DNA from: Roseburia sp. 1XD42-69
GTDB taxonomy: Bacteria; Bacillota; Clostridia; Lachnospirales; Lachnospiraceae
Assembly: GCF_003612565.1 (NCBI RefSeq)
Contig: NZ_RAZG01000006.1
Location: 62,001-126,000 of the forward strand
Reading direction: 5' to 3'
DNA length: 64,000 nt
The position numbers were made by a program, and so were the translations under genes. This document shows, one piece after another, positions 17,723 to 27,426 of the stretch (position 1 is its first letter; each line of letters starts with the position of its first letter). The notes below the pieces were generated by a model. The model was given only the letters and a program-made list of their open reading frames with translations. It was not told the origin of the DNA and did no database searches.

Positions 17723-18244
17723 TCAGCATTTTTCAGGTTCCGGGTATTCCCTGCCAAAGGTTTCCACGGTAACGCTTTTCATAATCTGGTCTTCTAAGGG
17801 CCTGTCAGAATAATCGGTTGCCGTCTCTGCAATTTTATCCACAGCTTCCATGCCTTCAGTCACTTTTCCAAAAGCGGCATAAGCCCCGTCTAAGTGGGGA
17901 GCATCCTTGTGCATAATAAAAAACTGGCTTCCTGCGGAATCCGGCATCATAGAGCGGGCCATGGATAATACTCCTGCAGAGTGTTTCAGATTGTTTTCAA
18001 AACCGTTTTCTGCAAATTCCCCTTTGATGCCGTATCCCGGGCCGCCCATGCCGGTGCCCTCCGGGTCGCCGCCCTGAATCATAAAGCCTTTAATCACCCG
18101 GTGAAAAATCAGTCCGTCATAAAAATTTTTCTGTACCAGGCTGATAAAATTATTTACCGTGTTTGGGGCAGTTTCTGGATAAAGTTCCGCTTTTATTATG
18201 TCTCCGTTTTCCATTTCAAATGTTACAACTGGATTTTGTGCCAT
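17723..18244 (-). CDS. Cyclophilin-type peptidyl-prolyl cis-trans isomerase
   Basis: A 173-residue single-domain cyclophilin that isomerises Xaa-Pro bonds during protein folding. Signature stretches are FHRVIKGFMIQGGDPEGTG and GVLSMARSMMPDSAGSQFFI, including the catalytic Arg of FHRV. There is no signal peptide, so it is cytoplasmic. AAGGAGG six bases before 18244 chooses MAQNPVV over the ATG two codons upstream. Confidence 0.93.
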   Translation of the reverse strand: MAQNPVVTFEMENGDIIKAELYPETAPNTVNNFISLVQKNFYDGLIFHRVIKGFMIQGGDPEGTGMGGPGYGIKGEFAENGFENNLKHSAGVLSMARSMMPDSAGSQFFIMHKDAPHLDGAYAAFGKVTEGMEAVDKIAETATDYSDRPLEDQIMKSVTVETFGREYPEPEKC

Positions 18245-18376
18245 AAGCATCCTCCTTACAGTGATTTTTAATTTATTTTATTTTTCCTTGCCAAGGACAG
18301 GCAATGAATATAATATATCATATGAAAGGGAAAATAACCACAAGAATACATAAGTTTTTTAAAGGATGTAAAAAAT

Positions 18377-19267
18377 ATGGCAGGAAATTTAAAGAATATT
18401 TTATACAGGAGAGAGGAACTTTTAGAGAATGGCAGGATTCCGCTTTTTACCGGCAGGCTGTTTCGGGATCTTATGAGAAGAGATATTTCCCTGATAAATC
18501 TCTCTGATTTATGGAAGGATAAAAACGGGAATCCATGGGAAGAATTGGGGGAAATATTAGAGGAATCCCTGCTAATCGCCGCCAGAGATGAAACTTTAAG
18601 GGGGGCAAAGCATCTGCCCTTGGCAGTTCTGGCATATGAAAATCCTGAAATTCCCGGCCAAAATTTGTTTGGCACAGATTTTTTAATTGAGAGTTTTCAG
18701 GAAGTGGATTTTTATTTTTTGGAGCGGGTGTACCAGAGAAAACACAAAATTCCCTGGCGGGTGATTGATACGGAAAGATGTTATCTCAGGGAGATGGCCT
18801 TAGAGGATTTGCCTGCACTGTACCGCCTGTATGAAGGTGAGGGGATTACGGATTTTGTGGAGCCTTTATCCGGCTTTAAGGAGGAAAGGGAATATACCGG
18901 GGCATATATTGAGAGAGTGTATCCTTTTTTCGGGTACGGCATGTGGCTGGTGATGGACAGAGATACCCATGAGCTCATAGGAAGGGCAGGGTTAAACCTC
19001 AATGAGGTAAATGGGGAATATCTGTTGGAAATGGGATATATCATTGATGCGGGGCGTCAGAGAAGAGGATATGGGACAGAGGTGTGCCAGGCCATTATCG
19101 CATATGCAAAAGAGGCGGATGTGGGATTTGACAAGCTGCACTGTTTTGTCCAAAAAGGGAATCTGGCATCCCTGGCCCTACTGGGTAAATTTCAGTTTTT
19201 CCCGGAGGGTGAGGTGCTTCGGGAGGGGAAAGAAATGATGCATTTTTCACTGAATTTGCAAAAATGA
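18377..19267 (+). CDS. GNAT acetyltransferase with an extra N-terminal domain
   Basis: A 296-residue protein. The C-terminal 165 residues are a GNAT fold of the RimJ type: RCYLREMALEDLPALY at the start, then GYIIDAGRQRRGYGTEV for acetyl-CoA binding and NLASLALLGKFQF at the end. The first 125 residues are a separate charged helical domain that I do not recognise. Substrate is unknown. AAAGGATG lies before the ATG. Confidence 0.82.
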   Translation: MAGNLKNILYRREELLENGRIPLFTGRLFRDLMRRDISLINLSDLWKDKNGNPWEELGEILEESLLIAARDETLRGAKHLPLAVLAYENPEIPGQNLFGTDFLIESFQEVDFYFLERVYQRKHKIPWRVIDTERCYLREMALEDLPALYRLYEGEGITDFVEPLSGFKEEREYTGAYIERVYPFFGYGMWLVMDRDTHELIGRAGLNLNEVNGEYLLEMGYIIDAGRQRRGYGTEVCQAIIAYAKEADVGFDKLHCFVQKGNLASLALLGKFQFFPEGEVLREGKEMMHFSLNLQK

Positions 19268-19272
19268 AATGA

Positions 19273-19301
19273 TTGCAATTTTTTTCATAATTATTTATAA
19301 T
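19273..19301 (+). promoter_or_regulatory. Sigma-A-type promoter of the rel operon
   Basis: TTGCAA, 17 bases, TATAAT, only 40 bases before the rel ATG and directly after the acetyltransferase stop. Confidence 0.75.
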
Positions 19302-19340
19302 AAAAAGATACTATGTAGAAGATAAGAGTGGTGAGTTTTT

Positions 19341-21647
19341 ATGGCTGAAATATCAACCGAGGAATTAGAAAAACTGGAAAAGGAATATCATTCGGAAGAA
19401 AATATTGTGGAGACGAAGGATTTTGAGGAACCGGTTAAGTTATACGATTCCCTCATTCAAAGCGTTTTGAAATACCACCCCTCCACAGATATATCCATGA
19501 TTGAAAAGGCGTACCGCATTGCGGACGAGGCCCATAAAAATCAGGTGCGGAAGTCCGGGGAAGCGTATATTATCCATCCTCTCTGTGTAGCAATTATTTT
19601 GGCGGAATTAGAGCTTGACAAAGAAACCATTGTTGCGGGGCTGCTCCATGATGTGGTGGAGGACACTGTAATGACAGAGGAGGAAATCGCACAGGAGTTT
19701 GGGGACGAGGTGGCTCTTTTGGTGGACGGCGTCACAAAGCTGGGTCAGCTCTCCTATGATGCAGATAAAGTGGAGGTCCAGGCGGAGAATTTAAGGAAAA
19801 TGTTTCTTGCCATGGCAAAGGATATCCGGGTGATTCTCATAAAGCTGGCGGACCGCCTTCACAATATGCGCACTCTTAAGTATATGAGGGCGGAAAAGCA
19901 GAAAGAAAAGGCCAGGGAGACTATGGATATCTATGCCCCCATTGCCCAGCGCCTGGGAATCTCAAAAATAAAAATTGAACTGGATGATTTGTCTTTAAAA
20001 TATTTGGAATCCGATGCCTATTATGATCTGGTAGAAAAAATTGCCCTGCGGAAGAGTTTGAGGGATGAGTATGTGCAGGGGCTTGTGGAGGAAGTAAAAA
20101 GCCATATTGAGAAGGCGGGCATCAAGGCGGAAATCAGCGGAAGGGCAAAGCACTTTTTCAGCATTTATAAGAAAATGGTAAACCAGGATAAGACATTAGA
20201 CCAGATTTATGATTTGTTTGCCATCCGTATTATTGTGGATTCCGTGAAAGACTGTTATGCGGCCCTGGGGGTTATCCATGAGATGTATAAACCTATTCCT
20301 GGGCGTTTCAAAGATTATATCGCAATGCCAAAACCCAATATGTACCAGTCTTTGCACACCACATTAATTGGTCCTACGGGACAGCCCTTTGAAATTCAAA
20401 TCCGCACATCGGAAATGCACCGGACGGCGGAATATGGAATTGCAGCCCACTGGAAGTACAAGGAGGGCAATACGGGGATGAGTGTTGCCAACCAGGAGGA
20501 GGAAAAGTTAAGCTGGCTTCGGCAGATTTTAGAGTGGCAGCGGGACATGTCGGACAACAAAGAATTTATGAGCCTTTTAAAAAGCGATTTGGATCTTTTT
20601 TCCGATACGGTGTTTTGTTTTACGCCTTCCGGGGACGTGAAAAACCTGCCCAACGGCTCTACGCCCATTGATTTTGCCTACAGCATCCATTCTGCCGTGG
20701 GAAATAAAATGGTGGGGGCAAAAGTAAACGGCAAGCTTGTCACCATTGATTACAAAATCAAAAACGGAGACAGGGTGGAGGTGATTACCTCCCAGAATTC
20801 TAAGGGCCCAAGCCGTGACTGGCTGAATATTGTAAAGAGCACCCAGGCAAAAAATAAGATAAACCAGTGGTTCCGAAGCGAGTTAAAGGAAGAAAATATT
20901 ATCCGGGGAAAGGATTTGGTCCATCAGTACTGTAAGTCAAAGGGAATCAACCTTTCCGATATCAATAAGCCGGAATACCAAAATAAAATCTTGAATAAAT
21001 ACGGGTTCCACGACTGGAATTCCGCATTGGCCACTGTTGGCCACGGGGGGTTAAAAGAGAGCCAGATTGTAAACCGCATGTACGAAGAGTACAAAAAAGA
21101 CCATGTGACCGCCATGACAGACCAGGACATTTTAAGCGTGGTGGCGGAGAACGGTTTAAAGGAAAAAAGCGTTCCCGTGAAATCAAAAAGCGGTATTATC
21201 GTAAAAGGGCTTTACGATGTGGCGGTTCACTTTTCCAAGTGCTGCAGTCCGGTGCCCGGGGACGAGATTGTAGGATTTGTCACCAGGGGGAGAGGCGTGT
21301 CTATCCACCGCACGGACTGTGTCAATATCATACATCTCTCCGATATGGAGCGGGTGCGCTTAATTGACGCAGAGTGGCAGCAGGGAGTATTGGAGGGAAG
21401 CAACGGCCTTTATCTGGCAGGGATTAAAATATATGGAAATAACCGTACCGGGCTTTTGGTGGATATCTCCAGAATTTTTACCGAGCGATCTATTGACATT
21501 AACAGTATCCATTCCACCACCAGCAAACAGGGAATCGCCACCATAGAGATTTCCTTTAACACAAAAGGCAGGGAGGAACTCTCCAGCCTGATAGAAAAAG
21601 TGCGTCAGGTGGAAAGTGTGATAGATATCGAGAGAACCACGGGATGA
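19341..21647 (+). CDS. rel: Bifunctional (p)ppGpp synthetase/hydrolase
   Basis: A 768-residue Rel/SpoT homologue that makes and degrades the stringent-response alarmone. The HD hydrolase domain occupies about residues 45-200 (His103-Asp104 in LLHDVVEDT; LADRLHNMRTL). The synthetase domain lies around 235-350 with GRFKDYIAMPKPN and YQSLHTT. TGS (about 395-460), a Cys-rich zinc-finger-like segment (KCCSPVPGDEIVGF) and a C-terminal ACT domain follow. Length and domain order match bifunctional long RSH proteins. It heads a co-directional cluster with the MBL hydrolase, hemZ, hisS and aspS. Confidence 0.97.
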   Translation: MAEISTEELEKLEKEYHSEENIVETKDFEEPVKLYDSLIQSVLKYHPSTDISMIEKAYRIADEAHKNQVRKSGEAYIIHPLCVAIILAELELDKETIVAGLLHDVVEDTVMTEEEIAQEFGDEVALLVDGVTKLGQLSYDADKVEVQAENLRKMFLAMAKDIRVILIKLADRLHNMRTLKYMRAEKQKEKARETMDIYAPIAQRLGISKIKIELDDLSLKYLESDAYYDLVEKIALRKSLRDEYVQGLVEEVKSHIEKAGIKAEISGRAKHFFSIYKKMVNQDKTLDQIYDLFAIRIIVDSVKDCYAALGVIHEMYKPIPGRFKDYIAMPKPNMYQSLHTTLIGPTGQPFEIQIRTSEMHRTAEYGIAAHWKYKEGNTGMSVANQEEEKLSWLRQILEWQRDMSDNKEFMSLLKSDLDLFSDTVFCFTPSGDVKNLPNGSTPIDFAYSIHSAVGNKMVGAKVNGKLVTIDYKIKNGDRVEVITSQNSKGPSRDWLNIVKSTQAKNKINQWFRSELKEENIIRGKDLVHQYCKSKGINLSDINKPEYQNKILNKYGFHDWNSALATVGHGGLKESQIVNRMYEEYKKDHVTAMTDQDILSVVAENGLKEKSVPVKSKSGIIVKGLYDVAVHFSKCCSPVPGDEIVGFVTRGRGVSIHRTDCVNIIHLSDMERVRLIDAEWQQGVLEGSNGLYLAGIKIYGNNRTGLLVDISRIFTERSIDINSIHSTTSKQGIATIEISFNTKGREELSSLIEKVRQVESVIDIERTTG

Positions 21648-21695
21648 GAAAGACAGGATAAAAAATTGTTTATCTTTGATAAGAAAGGGAAGCAT

Positions 21696-22325
21696 ATGGC
21701 AAGGCTTAGAGTAGAACAGTATGTGGTTGGTGAAGTTATGACCAACTGCTATTTTGCAGTAAATGAGGATACCATGGAGGTTTTGGTTATTGACCCCGGG
21801 GATGGGGCCGGGCGTCTGGCAGAGAAAATGAGGGAGAAAAACCTGATTCCCAGGGCGGTGCTTTTAACCCACGGGCATTTTGACCACGCCATGGCTGCAG
21901 GGAAAATTGCAGAGGAATTTCAGATTCCTGTCTATGCGGAGGAGCATGAAAAAGAAACCCTTAAAAATCCGGCGGTGAATCTTTCCGGAATGATTGGGAA
22001 AAGAGAATCCTACCATGCAGATGAGTTTGTGAAGGACGGAGATGTGCTTTCCCTGGCAGGTTTTACCATAAAAGTGCTGTTTACCCCAGGGCATACCCAG
22101 GGAGGCTGCTGTTTCTATTTTGAAGAAGAGCAGGCCGTTTTTTCCGGGGATACCCTGTTCCATGACTCCGTGGGGCGCACAGATTTTCCAGGGGGCAGTG
22201 CATCTGTCCTGTTAAAATCTATTGAGGACAAATTAATGCCTCTGCCTGGACAGGTGAATGTGTATCCGGGACATAACGATACCACCACCATTGGCTGGGA
22301 GAGACAGTACAATCCATTTTTATAG
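21696..22325 (+). CDS. Metallo-beta-lactamase-fold hydrolase, glyoxalase II-like
   Basis: A 209-residue single-domain MBL-fold protein. THGHFDHA is the metal-binding motif; FTPGHTQGG, FSGDTLF and YPGHND supply the remaining ligands. Proteins of this length in this genomic position (after rel) are common in clostridia; the substrate may be a thioester but is not known. The ATG at 21696 has GAAAGGGA upstream; an ATG ten codons earlier does not. Confidence 0.9.
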   Translation: MARLRVEQYVVGEVMTNCYFAVNEDTMEVLVIDPGDGAGRLAEKMREKNLIPRAVLLTHGHFDHAMAAGKIAEEFQIPVYAEEHEKETLKNPAVNLSGMIGKRESYHADEFVKDGDVLSLAGFTIKVLFTPGHTQGGCCFYFEEEQAVFSGDTLFHDSVGRTDFPGGSASVLLKSIEDKLMPLPGQVNVYPGHNDTTTIGWERQYNPFL

Positions 22326-22333
22326 GAGAAATT

Positions 22334-23797
22334 ATGATTACGGTAACGCTGAACAGGGCTGATTTTGAGTACGATATCCACTCCCTGGTAAAAGCTTTTT
22401 ATCCCGGCCAGGATGTATCTGTATCTGCGGGAGAAAACTTACCGGAGGGGGAGGCAGCCTTTCTTCTGATTCACTACGGGGAGGGTTTTATAGAGATTCG
22501 CTTATCCCAAGGTGAAAGTGAGGCCGGAGGGCCTCTTTTTTCCAGAAAATTTCCGGTGGATTTTTCTGACAGGAAAGGCACAAAGAACCGTTTGAAACAG
22601 GAATTATATCAACTTCTGGAGGAATATACCGGGGAGAGCCTTCCATGGGGAACCCTGACTGGCATCCGCCCCACAAAGATTCCCATGGGGCTTTTGGAGG
22701 AGGGCAGAAATGAGACGTATATCCGCTCTTATATGAGGGAAACTTATTTTGCCTCGGAGGAAAAAATCTCCCTTTCCTTAGAAGTGGCCAGGCGGGAGTT
22801 AAAGCTTTTAAATAAGATTGATTATGACAGGGGCTACAGCCTTTACATAGGGATACCTTTCTGTCCCAGCACCTGCCTGTACTGTTCCTTTACTTCTTTT
22901 TCCATAAGTATGTGGGAAAAGCGGGCGGATGAATACTTATCCGCCCTGGAGAAGGAGATAGATTACACGGCCTGTACCTTTCGGAACAAAAAATTAAATG
23001 CAGTTTATATAGGTGGAGGAACCCCCACTACTCTAAGCCCTTATCAACTTTCCAGACTGATTAGAAAAATAAAATCTTCTTTTGATTTAAAACATTGCCT
23101 GGAATTTACTGTGGAGGCCGGCCGGCCGGACAGTGTTACAGAGGAAAAACTTGCCGTTTTGCGGGAGGAGGGAATCTCAAGGATTTCCATTAATCCCCAG
23201 ACGATGAAGGAGGAGACCCTAAAGATTATCGGCAGAAAACATACGGTGAAACAGACCATAGACAGTTTTCACCTTGCCAGGGATATGGGCTTTGATAATA
23301 TTAATATGGATTTAATTTTAGGGCTTCCAAATGAAAATATCCGGGATGTGGAGCATACCATGGAAGAAATCAAAAAGCTTGCCCCAGACAATCTCACCAT
23401 TCATTCCCTGGCGTTAAAGCGTGGGGCAAGATTAAAGATGTTCCGGGAGGAATATGAAAATTTGACCTTTGAAAATACCTGGGAAACAATAGCCTTAACG
23501 GAGCGGCTTGCCCGTGACATGGGGCTTTCACCTTATTATCTGTACCGCCAGAAAAATATGGCGGGGAATTTTGAGAATGTGGGGTATGCACTGCCGGGGA
23601 AGGCCGGGGTTTACAATGTATTAATTATGGAGGAAGTCCAGAGTATCGTAGCTCTTGGCGCTGGATCCATAAGTAAGCGGGTGTATTCCGACGGGAGGAT
23701 TGAGCGGTGCGATAACGTAAAGGATGTTGCGCTATATATGGAAAAAATAGATGAGATGATTGACAGGAAGCGGAAGTTGTTTGAAGATAAATCATAG
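22334..23797 (+). CDS. hemZ: HemZ-type radical SAM coproporphyrinogen dehydrogenase
   Basis: A 487-residue radical SAM protein. Cys177, Cys181 and Cys184 form the CxxxCxxC [4Fe-4S] motif in PFCPSTCLYCSF. YIGGGTPTTLSPYQL and RISINPQTM are typical of the coproporphyrinogen III oxidase/HemN-HemZ family. The N-terminal 165 residues match the HemZ extension. Full heme synthesis is not implied; many clostridia keep hemZ without a complete pathway. AGGAG lies nine bases before the ATG. Confidence 0.9.
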   Translation: MITVTLNRADFEYDIHSLVKAFYPGQDVSVSAGENLPEGEAAFLLIHYGEGFIEIRLSQGESEAGGPLFSRKFPVDFSDRKGTKNRLKQELYQLLEEYTGESLPWGTLTGIRPTKIPMGLLEEGRNETYIRSYMRETYFASEEKISLSLEVARRELKLLNKIDYDRGYSLYIGIPFCPSTCLYCSFTSFSISMWEKRADEYLSALEKEIDYTACTFRNKKLNAVYIGGGTPTTLSPYQLSRLIRKIKSSFDLKHCLEFTVEAGRPDSVTEEKLAVLREEGISRISINPQTMKEETLKIIGRKHTVKQTIDSFHLARDMGFDNINMDLILGLPNENIRDVEHTMEEIKKLAPDNLTIHSLALKRGARLKMFREEYENLTFENTWETIALTERLARDMGLSPYYLYRQKNMAGNFENVGYALPGKAGVYNVLIMEEVQSIVALGAGSISKRVYSDGRIERCDNVKDVALYMEKIDEMIDRKRKLFEDKS

Positions 23798-23815
23798 GAA
23801 AGGAAGGAAACATAA

Positions 23816-25072
23816 ATGGCATTAGCAAAAAAGCCTGTGACAGGCATGAAAGACATTTTACCGGAGGAAATGCAGATTCGGGATTATGTAATCAGCGTAA
23901 TTAAAGATACGTACCGAAGTTTCGGTTTTACCCCCATTGAAACTCCTTGTATGGAAAATATAGGAAACCTTAGCAGCAAACAGGGGGGGGAAAATGAAAA
24001 ACTCATATTTAAAGTGTTAAAGCGGGGGGAAAAGTTAAAACTGGAAAGCGCCCAGAGCGAAGCAGACCTTACGGATATGGGGCTCCGCTATGATTTGACC
24101 CTTCCTTTGGCCCGTTTTTATTCCAGCAATGCCAACAACCTGCCCGCCCCTTTTAAGGCCCTGCAGATTGGAAATGTGTGGCGGGCCGACCGCCCCCAGA
24201 GAGGGCGTTACCGCCAGTTTACCCAGTGCGATATTGACATTTTGGGGGAGGCATCCAATTTGGCCGAAATTGAGCTGATACTTGCCACCACCACCACCCT
24301 GGGAAAGCTTGGTTTTAAAAAATTTGAAATCCGCATTAACGAACGGCGGATTTTAAAGGCTATGGCTGCCTACAGCGGATTTGGGGAGGAGGACTTTGAC
24401 AAGGTCTGCATCCTTTTGGACAAGATGGACAAAATCGGAATGGATGGGGTTGCTGAGGAACTTAAAAAGGCGGGATTTGATGAGGCTTTCGGGGAGAAAT
24501 ATTTAAATCTGTTTAAAGAAGTAGAAAATTTGGATAATACAAAGGCGATATCTGCTATTGCTGAAAAACTGGAAGGATTTTTGGAGCCGGAAGTAAAAGA
24601 GAATTTACTGACCATTATAGACAGCGTGGAACAAACGAAAACCGCAGATTTTGCCATGGTATTTGACCCTGCCTTAGTCCGGGGCATGGGGTATTACACC
24701 GGGACGATTTTTGAGATTGCCATCCCTGAGTTTGGGGGAAGCTGCGGCGGAGGGGGACGCTACGATAAAATGATTGGGAATTTTACCGGAAACAATGTTC
24801 CCGCCTGCGGTTTTTCCATTGGATTTGAGAGGATCATTCTGCTGCTTTTGGAGCAGGGATATGAGATTCCCGGGCAGATGAAAAAGACGGCGTATCTGAT
24901 TGAAAAAAATTATCCTGCAGACAAGCTTGTGGACGTGATAAAAAAGGCCCAGGAGGCAAGGGAGCAGGGACAGCAGGTTTTAGTGGTACAGATGAATAAA
25001 AATAAGAAATTCCAGAAAGAAAAACTGGCCGGGGAAGGCTATCAGGATATCCAGGAGTTTTTTAACAGGTAA
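23816..25072 (+). CDS. hisS: Histidyl-tRNA synthetase
   Basis: A 418-residue class II synthetase that charges tRNA-His. MKDILPEEMQIRDYV is the family start; motif 2 RYRQFTQCDIDILGE, the histidine loop RGMGYYTGTIFEI and motif 3 CGFSIGFERI are visible, and an anticodon-binding domain closes the protein. It is followed by aspS after 30 bases, the usual Firmicutes pair. Confidence 0.96.
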   Translation: MALAKKPVTGMKDILPEEMQIRDYVISVIKDTYRSFGFTPIETPCMENIGNLSSKQGGENEKLIFKVLKRGEKLKLESAQSEADLTDMGLRYDLTLPLARFYSSNANNLPAPFKALQIGNVWRADRPQRGRYRQFTQCDIDILGEASNLAEIELILATTTTLGKLGFKKFEIRINERRILKAMAAYSGFGEEDFDKVCILLDKMDKIGMDGVAEELKKAGFDEAFGEKYLNLFKEVENLDNTKAISAIAEKLEGFLEPEVKENLLTIIDSVEQTKTADFAMVFDPALVRGMGYYTGTIFEIAIPEFGGSCGGGGRYDKMIGNFTGNNVPACGFSIGFERIILLLLEQGYEIPGQMKKTAYLIEKNYPADKLVDVIKKAQEAREQGQQVLVVQMNKNKKFQKEKLAGEGYQDIQEFFNR

Positions 25073-25102
25073 AATAAGTCCAGGGAAGTGAGGAGAGAAA
25101 AA

Positions 25103-26896
25103 ATGGCAGAGTCAATGCAGGGGTTAAAAAGAACCCACAGGTGTACGGAAGTTTCAACTGAAAATATCGGTGAGAAAGTCACCGTTATGGGATGGGTGCA
25201 GAAGAGGAGAAATTTAGGGGCGCTGATTTTTGTGGATTTAAGGGACCGCTCTGGTATCCTGCAGATTGTATTTGACCAGGATACGGTGGGAGAGGAAGGA
25301 TTTTTAAAAGCGGGAACCTTAAGAAATGAGTTTGTCATTGCCGTGGAGGGGTTGGTGCAGAAGCGTTCCGCTGCGGTAAATGAGAATTTAAAAACAGGAG
25401 ATATTGAGGTGGCGGCAGAGAGTATCCGGATTCTCTCCGAATCTGAGACGCCCCCCTTCCCCATTGAGGAGGACAGCCAGACCAGGGATGAGGTGCGGTT
25501 AAAATACAGGTATCTGGATTTGAGAAGGCCGGATATCCAGAAAAATATGATGCTCAGAAGCAAAGTGATTTACCTTATGCGGGATTTTATGATGAAAGAG
25601 GGTTTTTTGGAGATTGAAACCCCCATACTCTGTAAATCCACACCGGAGGGGGCAAGGGATTACCTGGTGCCAAGCCGCGTGCATCCCGGCAATTTTTATG
25701 CCCTGCCCCAGTCCCCCCAGCTTTACAAACAGCTTTTGATGTGCTCCGGTTTTGACAGGTATTTTCAGATTGCAAAATGTTTCCGGGACGAGGATTTAAG
25801 GGCGGACCGCCAGCCGGAGTTTACCCAGGCGGATATGGAATTGTCCTTTGTGGATGTGGATGATGTGATTGAGGTAAATGAACGTCTCATACAATATGTA
25901 TTTAGAGAGGCAATCGGGGTGGATGTAAAAATTCCTTTCCAGAGGATGCCCTGGCAGGAGGCTATGGACAGGTTTGGCTCCGACAAGCCGGATACCCGTT
26001 TTGGCATGGAATTAAAAGACGTCTCTCCGATCGTAAAAGACTGCGGTTTCGGTGTCTTTACCGGGGCTCTTACCTCCGGGGGGACCGTGCGGGGAATCAA
26101 TGCAAAGGGACAGGGGGCAATGCCCAGAAAGAAAATTGACAAGCTGGTGGAGTTTGCCAAGGGCTGTGGTGCAAAGGGTTTGGCGTACCTCTCTGTTAAT
26201 GAAGACGGCAGCTATAAGTCCTCTTTTGCCAAGTTTATGACGGAGGAGGAGTTAAGTAACCTGGTTTCGGCCATGGAGGGAGAACCGGGGGATTTACTGC
26301 TCTTTGCAGCGGATAAGCATAAAATTGTGTGGAATGTCCTGGGTGCCCTGCGCCTGAATCTGGCGGAGGAGCTGGGGCTTTTAGATAAAAATCAGTACAA
26401 TTTCCTGTGGGTAACAGAATTCCCCCTTTTGGAGTGGTCTGAGGAGGAAGAGCGTTATGTGGCGATGCACCATCCTTTCACCATGCCCATGGAGGAGGAC
26501 TGGGAAAATGTGGACAAAGAGCCTGGCTCTGTCCGGGCAAAGGCATACGATATTGTGTTAAACGGCACCGAGCTTGGCGGGGGTTCCGTGCGTATCCACC
26601 AGAACCATATCCAGGAAAAGATGTTTGAGGTGTTGGGCTTTACAAAAGAGCGGGCATATGAGCAGTTTGCATTTCTCTTAGACGCTTTTAAATACGGAGT
26701 GCCCCCCCATGCGGGCCTTGCCTACGGCGTGGACCGTCTGGTAATGCACATGGTACATGCAGATTCCATCCGTGATGTGATTGCATTCCCCAAGGTAAAA
26801 GATGCCTCCTGTCTGATGACCCAGGCGCCGGGGAAGGTGGAGGAAAAGCAGCTTTTGGAACTGGGGCTTGAGATATTGGAAGAGGAAAAAGAATGA
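25103..26896 (+). CDS. aspS: Aspartyl-tRNA synthetase
   Basis: A 597-residue class II synthetase of the bacterial type, with the N-terminal OB fold (KVTVMGWVQKRRNLG), motif 2 FRDEDLRADRQPEFTQAD, a GAD insertion and motif 3 AYGVDRLVM. GAGGAGAG precedes the ATG at 25103. The stop codon overlaps the start of the lspA-like gene (ATGA), implying translational coupling. Confidence 0.96.
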   Translation: MAESMQGLKRTHRCTEVSTENIGEKVTVMGWVQKRRNLGALIFVDLRDRSGILQIVFDQDTVGEEGFLKAGTLRNEFVIAVEGLVQKRSAAVNENLKTGDIEVAAESIRILSESETPPFPIEEDSQTRDEVRLKYRYLDLRRPDIQKNMMLRSKVIYLMRDFMMKEGFLEIETPILCKSTPEGARDYLVPSRVHPGNFYALPQSPQLYKQLLMCSGFDRYFQIAKCFRDEDLRADRQPEFTQADMELSFVDVDDVIEVNERLIQYVFREAIGVDVKIPFQRMPWQEAMDRFGSDKPDTRFGMELKDVSPIVKDCGFGVFTGALTSGGTVRGINAKGQGAMPRKKIDKLVEFAKGCGAKGLAYLSVNEDGSYKSSFAKFMTEEELSNLVSAMEGEPGDLLLFAADKHKIVWNVLGALRLNLAEELGLLDKNQYNFLWVTEFPLLEWSEEEERYVAMHHPFTMPMEEDWENVDKEPGSVRAKAYDIVLNGTELGGGSVRIHQNHIQEKMFEVLGFTKERAYEQFAFLLDAFKYGVPPHAGLAYGVDRLVMHMVHADSIRDVIAFPKVKDASCLMTQAPGKVEEKQLLELGLEILEEEKE

Positions 26897-27339
26897 TTGC
26901 ATTGTTGCTTCCCGCAGGGATATTTGCAGCAGACACATGTATTAAGCGTTATATAGACAAAGATTTTTCTTTTGATAGGGAAAAATATCTTTTTGGAAAA
27001 CGGATTTTAATCCACAAATATTACAATAAAGGCGCAGTGCTTAACTTCCTGGCAGATTCCCCTAAGGTGATAAGGGGAATCCATGCCGGGATATTTGTCC
27101 TTGTGGCGGGAATGTATGTCTTTCAGTTAAAAAACAAAGGGAATACGGGGTTAAAAATTTCCCTTGGGCTGTTGGCAGGGGGCGGCGCCAGCAACCTTTT
27201 CGATCGAATGAAAAAGGGCCATGTGGTGGATTATTTTAGTTTTGTGACGCCTTTTAAAAAGTTTAATGAGATTGTTTTTAACCTTTCGGATATTGCCATT
27301 TTTATCGGGGCATTTGTAATTGTATTTTCCGCCAAATGA
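26893..27339 (+). CDS. LspA-like signal peptidase II family protein
   Basis: A 148-residue integral membrane protein with four hydrophobic segments and the LspA family landmarks: NKGAVLN, GGASNLFDRMKKGHVVDYFSF and FNLSDIAIF, so both catalytic aspartates (in the NLFDR and FNLSD motifs) are present. LspA removes lipoprotein signal peptides in the membrane. It may be a paralogue rather than the main lspA. Its last residues and stop codon come from the head of an Rpn relic, so the true C-terminus may have been altered. Confidence 0.82.
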   Translation: MIALLLPAGIFAADTCIKRYIDKDFSFDREKYLFGKRILIHKYYNKGAVLNFLADSPKVIRGIHAGIFVLVAGMYVFQLKNKGNTGLKISLGLLAGGGASNLFDRMKKGHVVDYFSFVTPFKKFNEIVFNLSDIAIFIGAFVIVFSAK

Positions 27340-27426
27340 GCATTTTAAACCGCCAGGACGGGGAAGAGGAGGAACGGGTAACGGACAGCAGTTGAAATCC
27401 GGGGGAAAGAGACAAAAAATACCATA
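27330..27426 (+). pseudogene. Short Rpn-family gene relic
   Basis: About 95 bases align with 7031-7131 of the interrupted Rpn gene, the part encoding SPNEHFLNQQDG...ERITDT...KYH. The copy has lost bases in several places and has no open frame. It starts inside the lspA-like gene, supplying its stop codon. Confidence 0.7.
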
